Source of the DNA: Stenotrophomonas_A sp002429615
GTDB taxonomy: Bacteria; Pseudomonadota; Gammaproteobacteria; Xanthomonadales; Xanthomonadaceae
Direction of reading: 5' to 3'
Assembly: GCA_031987425.1 (NCBI GenBank)
Contig: DALZZL010000007.1
Location: forward strand, 1 to 58,777
DNA: 58,777 bases
Within the stretch, counting starts at the first letter, position 1, and every line of letters begins with the position of its first letter. The notes beneath the pieces were generated by a model. It was not told the DNA's origin. It did not search any database and saw only the letters and a list, made by a program, of their open reading frames with translations. Of this stretch, positions 34,069 to 40,906 are shown piece after piece. The position numbers were made by a program, and so were the translations under genes.

Positions 34069-35628
34069 ATGCGTAGAGGCTTGAACGTGCTGTGGGCCAT
34101 GGCGCTGCTGTGCGGTGGCGTCCATGCGGCGGAGTGGCAACGCGGTATCGAGCATCAGCGCATCGCAGATCTCGGCGACGGCACCTACCTCAACCCGGTT
34201 CTTGCGGGTGACCATCCTGATCCGTCGGTCCTCAAGGACGGTGAGGACTACTACCTCACGCTCTCCTCCTTCGACGCCTATCCCGGCCTGCCGCTCTGGC
34301 ATTCGCGCGACCTGGTGAACTGGCAGCCGCTGGGGCATGCGATCACCACCAACGTCGGCGCGATCTGGGCGCCGGATCTGGTCAAGTTCAAGGGGCGCTA
34401 CTACATCTACTTCCCTGCGAGGCGTGGCGAAGCGGGTACCCGCAGCAACTTCGTGGTGTGGGCCGACGACATCCGCGGCCCGTGGAGCGAACCGGTCGAC
34501 CTGGGCCTGGCCAAGTACATCGACCCGGGCCACGCGGTGGGCGAGGACGGCAAGCGCTACCTGTTCCTGAGCGGGGGCGACTACGTGCAGCTCTCCGACG
34601 ATGGCCTCAAGGTCGTCGGCACGCCACGCCATGTCTACGATGGCTGGAAGTATCCGGAGAGCTGGGATGTGGAGGCCTACGCGCAGGAGGGCCCGAAGAT
34701 CACCCGCCATGGCGACTGGTTCTACATGACCACCGCGGTGGGGGGCACCGCAGGGCCTCCCACCGGGCACATGGTCATCACCGCGCGCTCGCGTTCGATC
34801 CATGGGCCATGGCAGAACGCGCCCAACAATCCGATCACCCGCACCCAATCGGCCAGCGAACCGTGGTGGTCGCGTGGCCACGCCACCCTCGTGGAAGGCA
34901 CCGATGGCCGGTGGTGGATGATCTACCACGGCTACGAGAACGGCTTCTGGACCTTGGGCCGGCAGGCGTTGCTGGAGCCGATCGAGTGGACGCCGGAGGG
35001 CTGGTTCGTTGCCAAGGGCGGCGACCTCGGCCAACCCCTGCGCAAGCCCAGCGGCCAGGCACTGGCGCATGGCATGCCGCTGTCGGATCGTTTCGATGGG
35101 AAGCAGCTGGGCCCGCAGTGGGCCTTCTACGATCCGGCGCCCGATGAGTATCGCCGGCTCGCCTTTGGCGCGCAGGGGCTGACGGTCAGCGGCAAGGGCC
35201 AGACACCCCGCGACAGCTCGCCATTGACGGCCATTGCCACCGATCCGGCCTACGAATTCCAGGTACGGATGCGGATCGCACCGGGTGCGGTCGGTGGCGC
35301 GCTGCTGTTCTACAGCGACCGCCTGTATGCGGGCGTGGGGAGCAACGGCAAGGATTTCATCCTGCACCGTTATGGCGAAGAGCGGCCGAAGCAGCTGGTG
35401 CCGGGCCCGGGTGGCGAGCTGTGGATCCGCGTGCGCAATGACCGCCACATCGTCACGATCCACACCAGCCGGGATGGCCAGGCCTGGACGAAGTACCCGG
35501 TACAGATGGAAGTCTCCGGCTACCACCACAACGTGGCCGGCAAGTTCCTGGCCCTCAAGCCGGCGCTGTATGCGGCGGGCCAGGGCCAGGTGACCTTCCT
35601 CGATTTCCGTTACCAGGCCTTGGACTGA
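34069..35628 (+). CDS. Secreted glycoside hydrolase family 43 enzyme
   Basis: 519 residues with a Sec signal (MRRGLNVLWAMALLCGGVHA). The five-bladed GH43 propeller shows the general base Asp51 (HPDPS), the pKa-tuning Asp152 (IDPGH) and the general acid Glu207 (QEGPK). From about 345 a C-terminal beta-sandwich follows (MPLSDRFDGKQLGPQWAFY...GGALLFYSDRLYAG...VEMEVSGYHHN-like region), as in two-domain beta-xylosidase/arabinofuranosidase members. It probably cleaves arabinose or xylose side chains of pectin in the periplasm. It is the last gene of the hydratase-TRAP operon. A clear paralogue lies at 52168. Confidence 0.92.
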   Translation: MRRGLNVLWAMALLCGGVHAAEWQRGIEHQRIADLGDGTYLNPVLAGDHPDPSVLKDGEDYYLTLSSFDAYPGLPLWHSRDLVNWQPLGHAITTNVGAIWAPDLVKFKGRYYIYFPARRGEAGTRSNFVVWADDIRGPWSEPVDLGLAKYIDPGHAVGEDGKRYLFLSGGDYVQLSDDGLKVVGTPRHVYDGWKYPESWDVEAYAQEGPKITRHGDWFYMTTAVGGTAGPPTGHMVITARSRSIHGPWQNAPNNPITRTQSASEPWWSRGHATLVEGTDGRWWMIYHGYENGFWTLGRQALLEPIEWTPEGWFVAKGGDLGQPLRKPSGQALAHGMPLSDRFDGKQLGPQWAFYDPAPDEYRRLAFGAQGLTVSGKGQTPRDSSPLTAIATDPAYEFQVRMRIAPGAVGGALLFYSDRLYAGVGSNGKDFILHRYGEERPKQLVPGPGGELWIRVRNDRHIVTIHTSRDGQAWTKYPVQMEVSGYHHNVAGKFLALKPALYAAGQGQVTFLDFRYQALD

Positions 35629-35731
35629 GCACGCAGGCACGATGGAACTTTCACAGCGGGCGCCGGTCTTCGCCTGGGTCCCCGCCGCTGCGTGGGGACG
35701 GGCCTTGTCCTCCGCTGGCGGGGCAAACCGC

Positions 35732-35737
35732 TAGAAT
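35732..35737 (+). promoter_or_regulatory. Putative -10 box of the LacI-type regulator
   Basis: TAGAAT in GCTAGAATCCC lies 26 bp before the ATG at 35764. A TTGTCC at 35705 is a poor -35 at long spacing. Confidence 0.4.
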
Positions 35738-35763
35738 CCCTCCACTTCCTACGATCCGTCACC

Positions 35764-36819
35764 ATGCCGCGCAAGAAAGCCGAAGAACCCGTCGCCGGCC
35801 TGCCCAAGGGCAAGGTGGCGACCATCAACGACATCGCCCGGCTCTCCGGGGTTTCGAAGAAGACCGTCTCGCGCATCATCAACAACTCGCCGTTGGTGCG
35901 TCAGGACACCCGCGAGAAGGTCGAGGCGCTGATGCGCGAGGTGGGCTACGCGCCTGACCCGCTGGCGCGCGGCCTGGCGTTCCGCCGTTCGTTCCTGATC
36001 GGCATGGTCTACGACAACCCGACCGCGCAGTACATCGTCGACATGCAGTACGGCGCACTGGATGCGCTGCGTGGCTCCAGCTTCGAGCTGGTCGTGCACC
36101 CGTGTGATACGCGCAGCCCCGGTTACATCGAGGGCGTGCGCCGTTTCGTGCAGCAGCAGAAGCTGCACGGGGTGATCCTGGTGCCACGCGCCTCGGAAGA
36201 CCAGGCGCTGGCGGACATGCTGGCCGAGATCGGCTGCCGTTACACCCGCATCGCCTCGGTGGCGCTGGATGAAACCTCGCAGACCGTCATCACGCATGAC
36301 GCGGAAGGCGCGGCCGAGGCGGCCGATTACCTGCTGTCGCTGGGTCATCGCGACATCGCGCTGGTGACGGGGCCGAGCAACTACCGTTCGTCCATCGAGC
36401 GCACCGGCGGCTTCGTGGGCGCACTGCGGCGGCGTGGCATCGAACTGCCGCCCGAGCGCGTGGTCGAGGCCGGATATACGTTCGAATCCGGTGTGGCGGC
36501 GGCGGAGAAACTGCTGTTGTCCAAGCAGCGTCCGACCGCGATCTTCACCGGCAACGACGAAATGGCCGCCGGTATCTACAAGGTGGCGCTGCGCGCCGGC
36601 ATCAATATTCCCCGCCAGCTCTCGGTCATCGGCTACGACGACAGCTCGCTGGCTTCCCGCCTGTGGCCGCCGCTGACCTCGGTGCGCCGCCATACCCGCG
36701 ATACCGGGCGTACCGCGGCGGCGATGCTGATCCAGCCGGAAAGCCAGCCATCCCTGCCCACGGCGAGCGTGCGCCCGCACCTGATCGTGCGCGACTCCTG
36801 CCAGCCGCCCGAAGACTGA
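35764..36819 (+). CDS. LacI/GalR-family transcriptional regulator
   Basis: 351 residues from ATG 35764; the frame is open further upstream but that part carries the promoter. The LacI helix-turn-helix is at about 20-41 (TINDIARLSGVSKKTVSRIINN, with the hinge following). The periplasmic-binding-like effector domain spans about 80-345, with GHRDIALVTGP and TAIFTGNDEMAAG. A basic N-terminal extension of about 19 residues precedes the HTH. It lies between the TRAP/GH43 operon and kduI, so it is the natural candidate for the ATGACACCG sites around these operons. That link is inference. Confidence 0.92.
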   Translation: MPRKKAEEPVAGLPKGKVATINDIARLSGVSKKTVSRIINNSPLVRQDTREKVEALMREVGYAPDPLARGLAFRRSFLIGMVYDNPTAQYIVDMQYGALDALRGSSFELVVHPCDTRSPGYIEGVRRFVQQQKLHGVILVPRASEDQALADMLAEIGCRYTRIASVALDETSQTVITHDAEGAAEAADYLLSLGHRDIALVTGPSNYRSSIERTGGFVGALRRRGIELPPERVVEAGYTFESGVAAAEKLLLSKQRPTAIFTGNDEMAAGIYKVALRAGINIPRQLSVIGYDDSSLASRLWPPLTSVRRHTRDTGRTAAAMLIQPESQPSLPTASVRPHLIVRDSCQPPED

Positions 36820-36830
36820 TAGCGGACGTT

Positions 36831-37136
36831 TCAGCCCGGCCTTCCGGTTTCAGCCGGCCTTCCAGTTGCCTTCCAGTTGCTGCGGGAATCGCAGAGGTTG
36901 GCGACCAGCACGTTTCCCGCCTCGTCCCGTTCGTAGATGACGATGACCGGGTGTCCATGCAGCGGCGCGAACATCTGCCCGTTGGGAAGGCGCTGGTAGT
37001 GCGCCGTGGCGAAGGTGTCGACCAGCTGACGCAGCGTATGATTCAGCTGCCCGGCCGCGTGTGGGCGCCGGTGCATGAGTTCACGAAGCAGGGAAGCACG
37101 CGCTTGTCTGGCCGTTTCGGACCAGAGGATCGCCAT
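36831..37136 (-). CDS. Probable RelE/ParE-like toxin, with altered C-terminus
   Basis: A 101-residue basic protein (pattern ILWSETARQARASLL...LRQLVDTFATAHYQRLPNGQMF...HPVIVIYERDEAGNVLVANLCDSRSNWK) that fits the compact ParE/RelE fold. Its start overlaps the upstream gene stop as TGATG, the usual antitoxin-toxin coupling. An 11-bp tandem repeat (AACTGGAAGGC twice) near the 3' end shifts the frame; without one copy the protein would end ...SNWKAG and stop, whereas the present frame adds ATGRPAETGRPG. Whether the toxin is still active is unknown. It converges on the LacI gene 11 bp away. Confidence 0.7.
   Translation of the reverse strand: MAILWSETARQARASLLRELMHRRPHAAGQLNHTLRQLVDTFATAHYQRLPNGQMFAPLHGHPVIVIYERDEAGNVLVANLCDSRSNWKATGRPAETGRPG
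36860..36880. repeat. 11-bp tandem duplication in the toxin gene
   Basis: Two adjacent copies of an 11-bp unit (plus-strand core TTCCAGTTGC at 36860 and 36871) lie at the 3' end of the toxin gene. An imperfect 18-bp repeat of GGAAGGCCGG type lies next to them. Confidence 0.8.
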
Positions 37137-37552
37137 CAGCCCGCGGTATCCGCCAACAGCTTGGCCATCTCCGCCTCCACGTCCTCGGCACGATGCCGCA
37201 CCGGATCCTGCCGGCCCGCCTCGCCCAGCGCCATGAGCCGGGTGACCATGGCATGGCTTGCATGGATGCGCTGCATCGCTTCGGCGCGATCGGCCCGGGT
37301 GCGGCGCGCGGCGACGTAGCCGGTGGCGTCCACCGCATAGCGCTGGATACCCAGCCCCTGCAGGAAACGCGCCGCCGCCGCGATATCCGAAAACAGCCGG
37401 ATGACCCCGTGCTTGGTCCCGATGGCGCGTTCGGCGCCGCCGACCTTGAACACGACGGCATAGCCGCCCGCCTGGCCCGTCAGCGTGGCCTGGCCGGCGC
37501 TCTCCATGGCCACCAGTTCGCGGGCGGTCCGCAGGCTGATCAGGTCGGTCAT
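37136..37552 (-). CDS. Probable type II antitoxin, ParC/PaaA-like
   Basis: 138 residues from ATG 37552 (MTDLISLRTARELVAMES); an upstream ATG at 37585 lies in the operator-like region. The layout, an N-terminal DNA-binding-like segment, then YAVVFKVGGAERAIGTKHGVIRLF and a DRAEAMQRIHAS helix with a charged C-terminus (AEDVEAEMAKLL), resembles antitoxins encoded before ParE-type toxins on plasmids and chromosomes. Its TGA overlaps the toxin ATG. The leader is unusually AT-rich for this DNA and carries CCAA-N7-TTGG, a possible autoregulatory site. Confidence 0.65.
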   Translation of the reverse strand: MTDLISLRTARELVAMESAGQATLTGQAGGYAVVFKVGGAERAIGTKHGVIRLFSDIAAAARFLQGLGIQRYAVDATGYVAARRTRADRAEAMQRIHASHAMVTRLMALGEAGRQDPVRHRAEDVEAEMAKLLADTAG

Positions 37553-37558
37553 GTCATC

Positions 37559-37593
37559 CCAACTAATTATTGGAAGGAAGAACATCGACTATA
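37559..37593 (-). promoter_or_regulatory. Putative promoter and operator of the toxin-antitoxin pair
   Basis: On the minus strand TATAGT (37588-37593) is a good -10; CAGACA 18 bp upstream is a weak -35. The imperfect dyad CCAACTAATTATTGG (37559-37573) lies between it and the antitoxin start. Confidence 0.45.
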
Positions 37594-37704
37594 TCTCCGC
37601 AGGAAGAGGGATGTCTGATGCTGCGTTACACCCCTGTCCGTCACCATCGGCGCAACGCGCGGCGGTCCATCGGTAAAAGCCGATCCGCCGATCTTGCACT
37701 GCGG

Positions 37705-37734
37705 AATGACACCGGTGGTCATGATCGCTAGAAT
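37705..37734 (+). promoter_or_regulatory. kduI promoter with overlapping uronate-regulon operator
   Basis: ATGACA (37706-37711) and TAGAAT (37729-37734) are separated by 17 bp, a good sigma-70 promoter. The operator-like AATGACACCGGTGGTCA (37705-37721) covers the -35, so a bound repressor would block transcription. Confidence 0.6.
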
Positions 37735-37789
37735 GCCCCCGCACCCACTCGACGCGAGGCCATGACGCCTCGCCGCCACCGGAGACGCC

Positions 37790-38638
37790 ATGTACGCCAA
37801 GACCGTTTACGCCACCCACCCGCAGGCCATCCAGGGCGTCAGCAATGACGAACTGCGCGATCTCTACCTGCTGGATGGCCTGTTCGCCGACGAGGCGGTC
37901 GTCCTGAAGTACACGCACTACGAGCGCTTCGTGATCGGCGGCGCCGCCCCGGTGAAGCAGGCCGTCGCGCTGCCGAAGCAGACCGAGCCCGCCTCGGCCG
38001 CTGGCCATCCGTTCCTGGAGCGCCGCGAACTGGGCGTGATCAACGTCGGCGCCGGTACCGGCACCGTGACCGTGGACGGCACCGCCTACACCCTGGCACC
38101 GAAGGACGGCCTGTACGTGGCGATGGGCAGCGCCGAGGTGAGCTTCGCCTCCAACGACGCCGCCACGCCGGCCAGGTTCTACCTGGCCTCCACCCCGGCG
38201 CACGCGCGCTTCGAGACCAAGCACATCTCGATCAAGGATGCGGTCCCGCTGGAGCGCGGCGCGCTGGAGACCAGCAACGAACGCACGATCTACCAGTACA
38301 TCGTGCCGGCGACCTGCCCGTCCTCGCAGCTGCTGCTGGGCCTGACCATCCTCAAGCCGGGCAGCGTCTGGAACACCATGCCGCCGCACCTGCATGACCG
38401 CCGCAGCGAGGTCTATTTCTACTTCGACCTCGGCCAGAAGGATCGCGTCTATCACTTCATGGGCGAGCCCGAAGCGCAGCGCCACATCGTGATCAAGAAC
38501 AACGAGGCCGTCGTCTCGCCGCCGTGGTCGATCCACATGGGCGCCGGCACCGCCAACTACGCCTTCATCTGGGCGATGGGTGGCGAGAATCTCGACTACA
38601 CCGACATGCACGTCCTGGACATCTGCCAGCTCAAGTAA
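37790..38638 (+). CDS. kduI: 5-dehydro-4-deoxy-D-glucuronate isomerase
   Basis: 282 residues. It converts the unsaturated-uronate product DKI to DKII in pectin catabolism. The cupin metal ligands match KduI: His200 and His202 (PPHLHDRRSE), Glu207 and His249 (PPWSIHMG). The N-terminal EDLRDLYLL-like block (NDELRDLYLLDGLF) and RFVIGG are family-typical. Length equals the family norm (about 278). CGGAGA precedes the ATG. It is followed 28 bp later by kduD, with which it forms an operon. Confidence 0.96.
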   Translation: MYAKTVYATHPQAIQGVSNDELRDLYLLDGLFADEAVVLKYTHYERFVIGGAAPVKQAVALPKQTEPASAAGHPFLERRELGVINVGAGTGTVTVDGTAYTLAPKDGLYVAMGSAEVSFASNDAATPARFYLASTPAHARFETKHISIKDAVPLERGALETSNERTIYQYIVPATCPSSQLLLGLTILKPGSVWNTMPPHLHDRRSEVYFYFDLGQKDRVYHFMGEPEAQRHIVIKNNEAVVSPPWSIHMGAGTANYAFIWAMGGENLDYTDMHVLDICQLK

Positions 38639-38666
38639 CCGCACACGCTTACGAGGGGAGCACGTA

Positions 38667-39425
38667 ATGAGCCACAACCCGTTCAGTCTGGAAGGCAAGG
38701 TCGCGCTGGTCACCGGCGCCAACACCGGTCTTGGCCAGGGCATCGCCCTGGCCCTCGCCGCCGCGGGTGCCGACATCGCCGGCGCCGGCATCGTCCATGC
38801 CACCGACACCGAGGAGAAGGTGAAGGCCCTGGGCCGCCGCTTTCTCAACATCGAAGCCAACCTGATCACCGTCGAGCCGATCCAGCGCGTGGTCGATGAA
38901 GCGCTCGCCGGCCTGGGCCGCATCGACATCCTGGTCAACAACGCCGGCCTGATCCGCCGTGCCGATGCAGTGGAGTTCAGCGAGAAGGACTGGGACGACG
39001 TCATGAACGTCAACATCAAGTCCGCGTTCTTCATGAGCCAGGCCGTGGGCCGCCATTTCATCGCCAACGGCGGCGGCAAGATCATCAACATCGCCTCGAT
39101 GCTGTCCTTCCAGGGTGGCATCCGGGTGCCGTCGTATACCGCCAGCAAGAGCGGCATCGCCGGCATCACCCGCCTGCTCGCCAACGAGTGGGCCAGCCGC
39201 AACATCAACGTCAATGCCATCGCCCCGGGCTACATGGCCACCGACAACACCGCGCAGCTGCGTGCCGACGAGGATCGCAGCAAGGCGATCCTCGACCGCA
39301 TCCCGGCGGGACGCTGGGGCTCGCCGGCGGATCTTGGCGGGGCGGCGGTGTTCCTGGCATCCAGCGCGGCGGACTACGTCAACGGTGCGGTGCTGCCGGT
39401 GGATGGCGGCTGGCTGGCGCGCTGA
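38667..39425 (+). CDS. kduD: 2-dehydro-3-deoxy-D-gluconate 5-dehydrogenase
   Basis: 252 residues of the short-chain dehydrogenase family; it reduces DKII to KDG, the substrate of KdgK. The nucleotide motif TGANTGLG is at 16-23, NNAG at 91-94, and the catalytic Ser144, Tyr157 and Lys161 (SYTASKSG) are in place. The N-terminal FSLEGKVALVTGANTGLGQG is typical of KduD. The ATG at 38667 has GAGGGGAG upstream. It is the second gene of the kduI operon. Confidence 0.95.
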   Translation: MSHNPFSLEGKVALVTGANTGLGQGIALALAAAGADIAGAGIVHATDTEEKVKALGRRFLNIEANLITVEPIQRVVDEALAGLGRIDILVNNAGLIRRADAVEFSEKDWDDVMNVNIKSAFFMSQAVGRHFIANGGGKIINIASMLSFQGGIRVPSYTASKSGIAGITRLLANEWASRNINVNAIAPGYMATDNTAQLRADEDRSKAILDRIPAGRWGSPADLGGAAVFLASSAADYVNGAVLPVDGGWLAR

Positions 39426-39491
39426 GTCCTGAGCTTCACCCGGTATCGCGGCGATGGCTCTCTCCCGTCGCGGTGCCGGCTTCCTTCCGTG

Positions 39492-40643
39492 ATGGCGAGT
39501 GCCACGATGAGCCGAGTGGTCGTCCGTGCAGTCCTGGTCCTGGCCGGCATGCTGGCCACCTCCGTGCCCGTCTTGGCCGCGGAGCCGCCACATCGCATCT
39601 TCATCGCCGCCGACTCCACGGCAGCCGAATACGGGCCCGAGCGCGCGCCGCAGGCGGGCTGGGGGCAGATGCTGCAGAGCTGGTTCGATCCGACGCGTTG
39701 GGAAGTACGCAACCACGCCAAGGGCGGCCGCAGCGCCCGCAGCTTCATCGAGGAAGGTCGGCTGGACGCGATTGGCCGTGAGCTGCGCCGCGGTGATGTG
39801 CTACTGATCCAGTTCGGCCACAACGACGCCAAGCGCGAAGACCCAAGCCGCTACGACGATCCCGCGCAGGCCTATCCGCAATACCTCGCGCGCTACATCG
39901 ACCTGGCCGAGGCACACGGCGCCACGCCCGTGCTGATCACCCCGGTGGCGCGGCTGATCTATGACTTCGGCTCGCTGCTCGATACCCATGGGCTGTACAC
40001 CCAGTCGATGAAGGCGCTGGCGGCGCAACGCCAGGTCGCGCTGATCGATCTCAATGCCAGCAGCAGTGACTGGATACGCGCGCTGGGTGAGCAGGCGGCC
40101 AAGCCCTATTTCCTGTTCGTCCCGGCGCAGGGCAAGGCCGACGGCACGCACTTCAGTGCGGCGGGTGCCACCGCGGTAGCCTGCCTTGTGGTGCGCGACT
40201 GGGTGGCGTTGGCGCCGGCGCTGAAGCCGCAACTCACGCGCGATATCGATTGTGGCGCGCCGTCGACCGCCGCCGCCGATCGCGCGGCGCAGCCGAATCC
40301 GTCGCGCGTGGTCCACGAGCGCGACATCGCGAGTGAGCAGCCTGGTCCCCATGGGGGAGCCGGACCGACGATGGCCTATTCGTTCTTTGCCGATGAGCCT
40401 GCGCTGTCCTTCGTGCTGCGCAAGCGCGTGCTGCTTCCAGGCGCGGGCATCGGCCTGCATCAGCATCACAAGGACGAGGTCTACTACGTCGTCAGTGGCC
40501 ACGGCCTGTATGCCCTGGACGGCAAGCAGCACGAGGTTGGCCCGGGCGACGCGCTGCTGACCCGCGCCGGCAGCACGCATGCGATCCAGCAGACCGGAAG
40601 CGCACCCTTGGAGCTGCTGCTGGCCTATCCGAAAGATCCCTAG
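39492..40643 (+). CDS. Rhamnogalacturonan-acetylesterase-like SGNH hydrolase fused to a C-terminal cupin
   Basis: 383 residues from ATG 39492 (ATG 39507 is also possible) with a Sec signal ending VPVLAA near residue 30. The CE12-type SGNH domain (about 33-245) has nucleophile Ser42 (AADSTAAEYG), block II Gly79/Gly80 region (HAKGGRS), Asn111 (GHND), and Asp217/His220 (DGTHFS). After a linker rich in Ala and Pro, a single cupin (about 290-380) carries His323, His325, Glu329 and His363. Family CE12 removes acetyl groups from rhamnogalacturonan. The cupin role is unknown. The gene follows kduD by 66 bp, probably in the same operon. Confidence 0.88.
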   Translation: MASATMSRVVVRAVLVLAGMLATSVPVLAAEPPHRIFIAADSTAAEYGPERAPQAGWGQMLQSWFDPTRWEVRNHAKGGRSARSFIEEGRLDAIGRELRRGDVLLIQFGHNDAKREDPSRYDDPAQAYPQYLARYIDLAEAHGATPVLITPVARLIYDFGSLLDTHGLYTQSMKALAAQRQVALIDLNASSSDWIRALGEQAAKPYFLFVPAQGKADGTHFSAAGATAVACLVVRDWVALAPALKPQLTRDIDCGAPSTAAADRAAQPNPSRVVHERDIASEQPGPHGGAGPTMAYSFFADEPALSFVLRKRVLLPGAGIGLHQHHKDEVYYVVSGHGLYALDGKQHEVGPGDALLTRAGSTHAIQQTGSAPLELLLAYPKDP

Positions 40644-40665
40644 TGTGCGTGCATTCGCTGTGACT

Positions 40666-40683
40666 GGGGATTCGAGAATCCCC
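40666..40683 (+). terminator. Hairpin after the esterase-cupin gene
   Basis: GGGGATTCGAGAATCCCC is a perfect 8-bp stem with a 2-base turn, 23 bp after the stop codon; it is not followed by a T run, so termination strength is uncertain. Confidence 0.5.
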
Positions 40684-40757
40684 GGCATCTCCATGCCATG
40701 CGGGTGTGTCGAATGTCAGCGGATCTGACAGATGCGACAGCCCGTCGCACCGCCGGG

Positions 40758-40788
40758 TTTGTGAGAACCGTTCGCATTCATGTAAAAT
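40758..40788 (+). promoter_or_regulatory. fepA promoter with Fur-like box
   Basis: TTGTGA (40759-40764) and TAAAAT (40783-40788), 18 bp apart, form a promoter. GAGAACCGTTCGCATT (about 40763-40778) between them resembles Fur boxes of the GAGAATnATTCGCATT kind with two changes. Confidence 0.55.
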
Positions 40789-40906
40789 TCTTGTCGATGC
40801 ATGATGACGGCGCGGTGTAGCTGCCCGCGCTGGTGTCATCGCCTTCCCCAAACGTCATGCCTCAAGCCGTCGCCAGAGGTTTCACCATCTGTCGAGAGGT
40901 TCGTCC

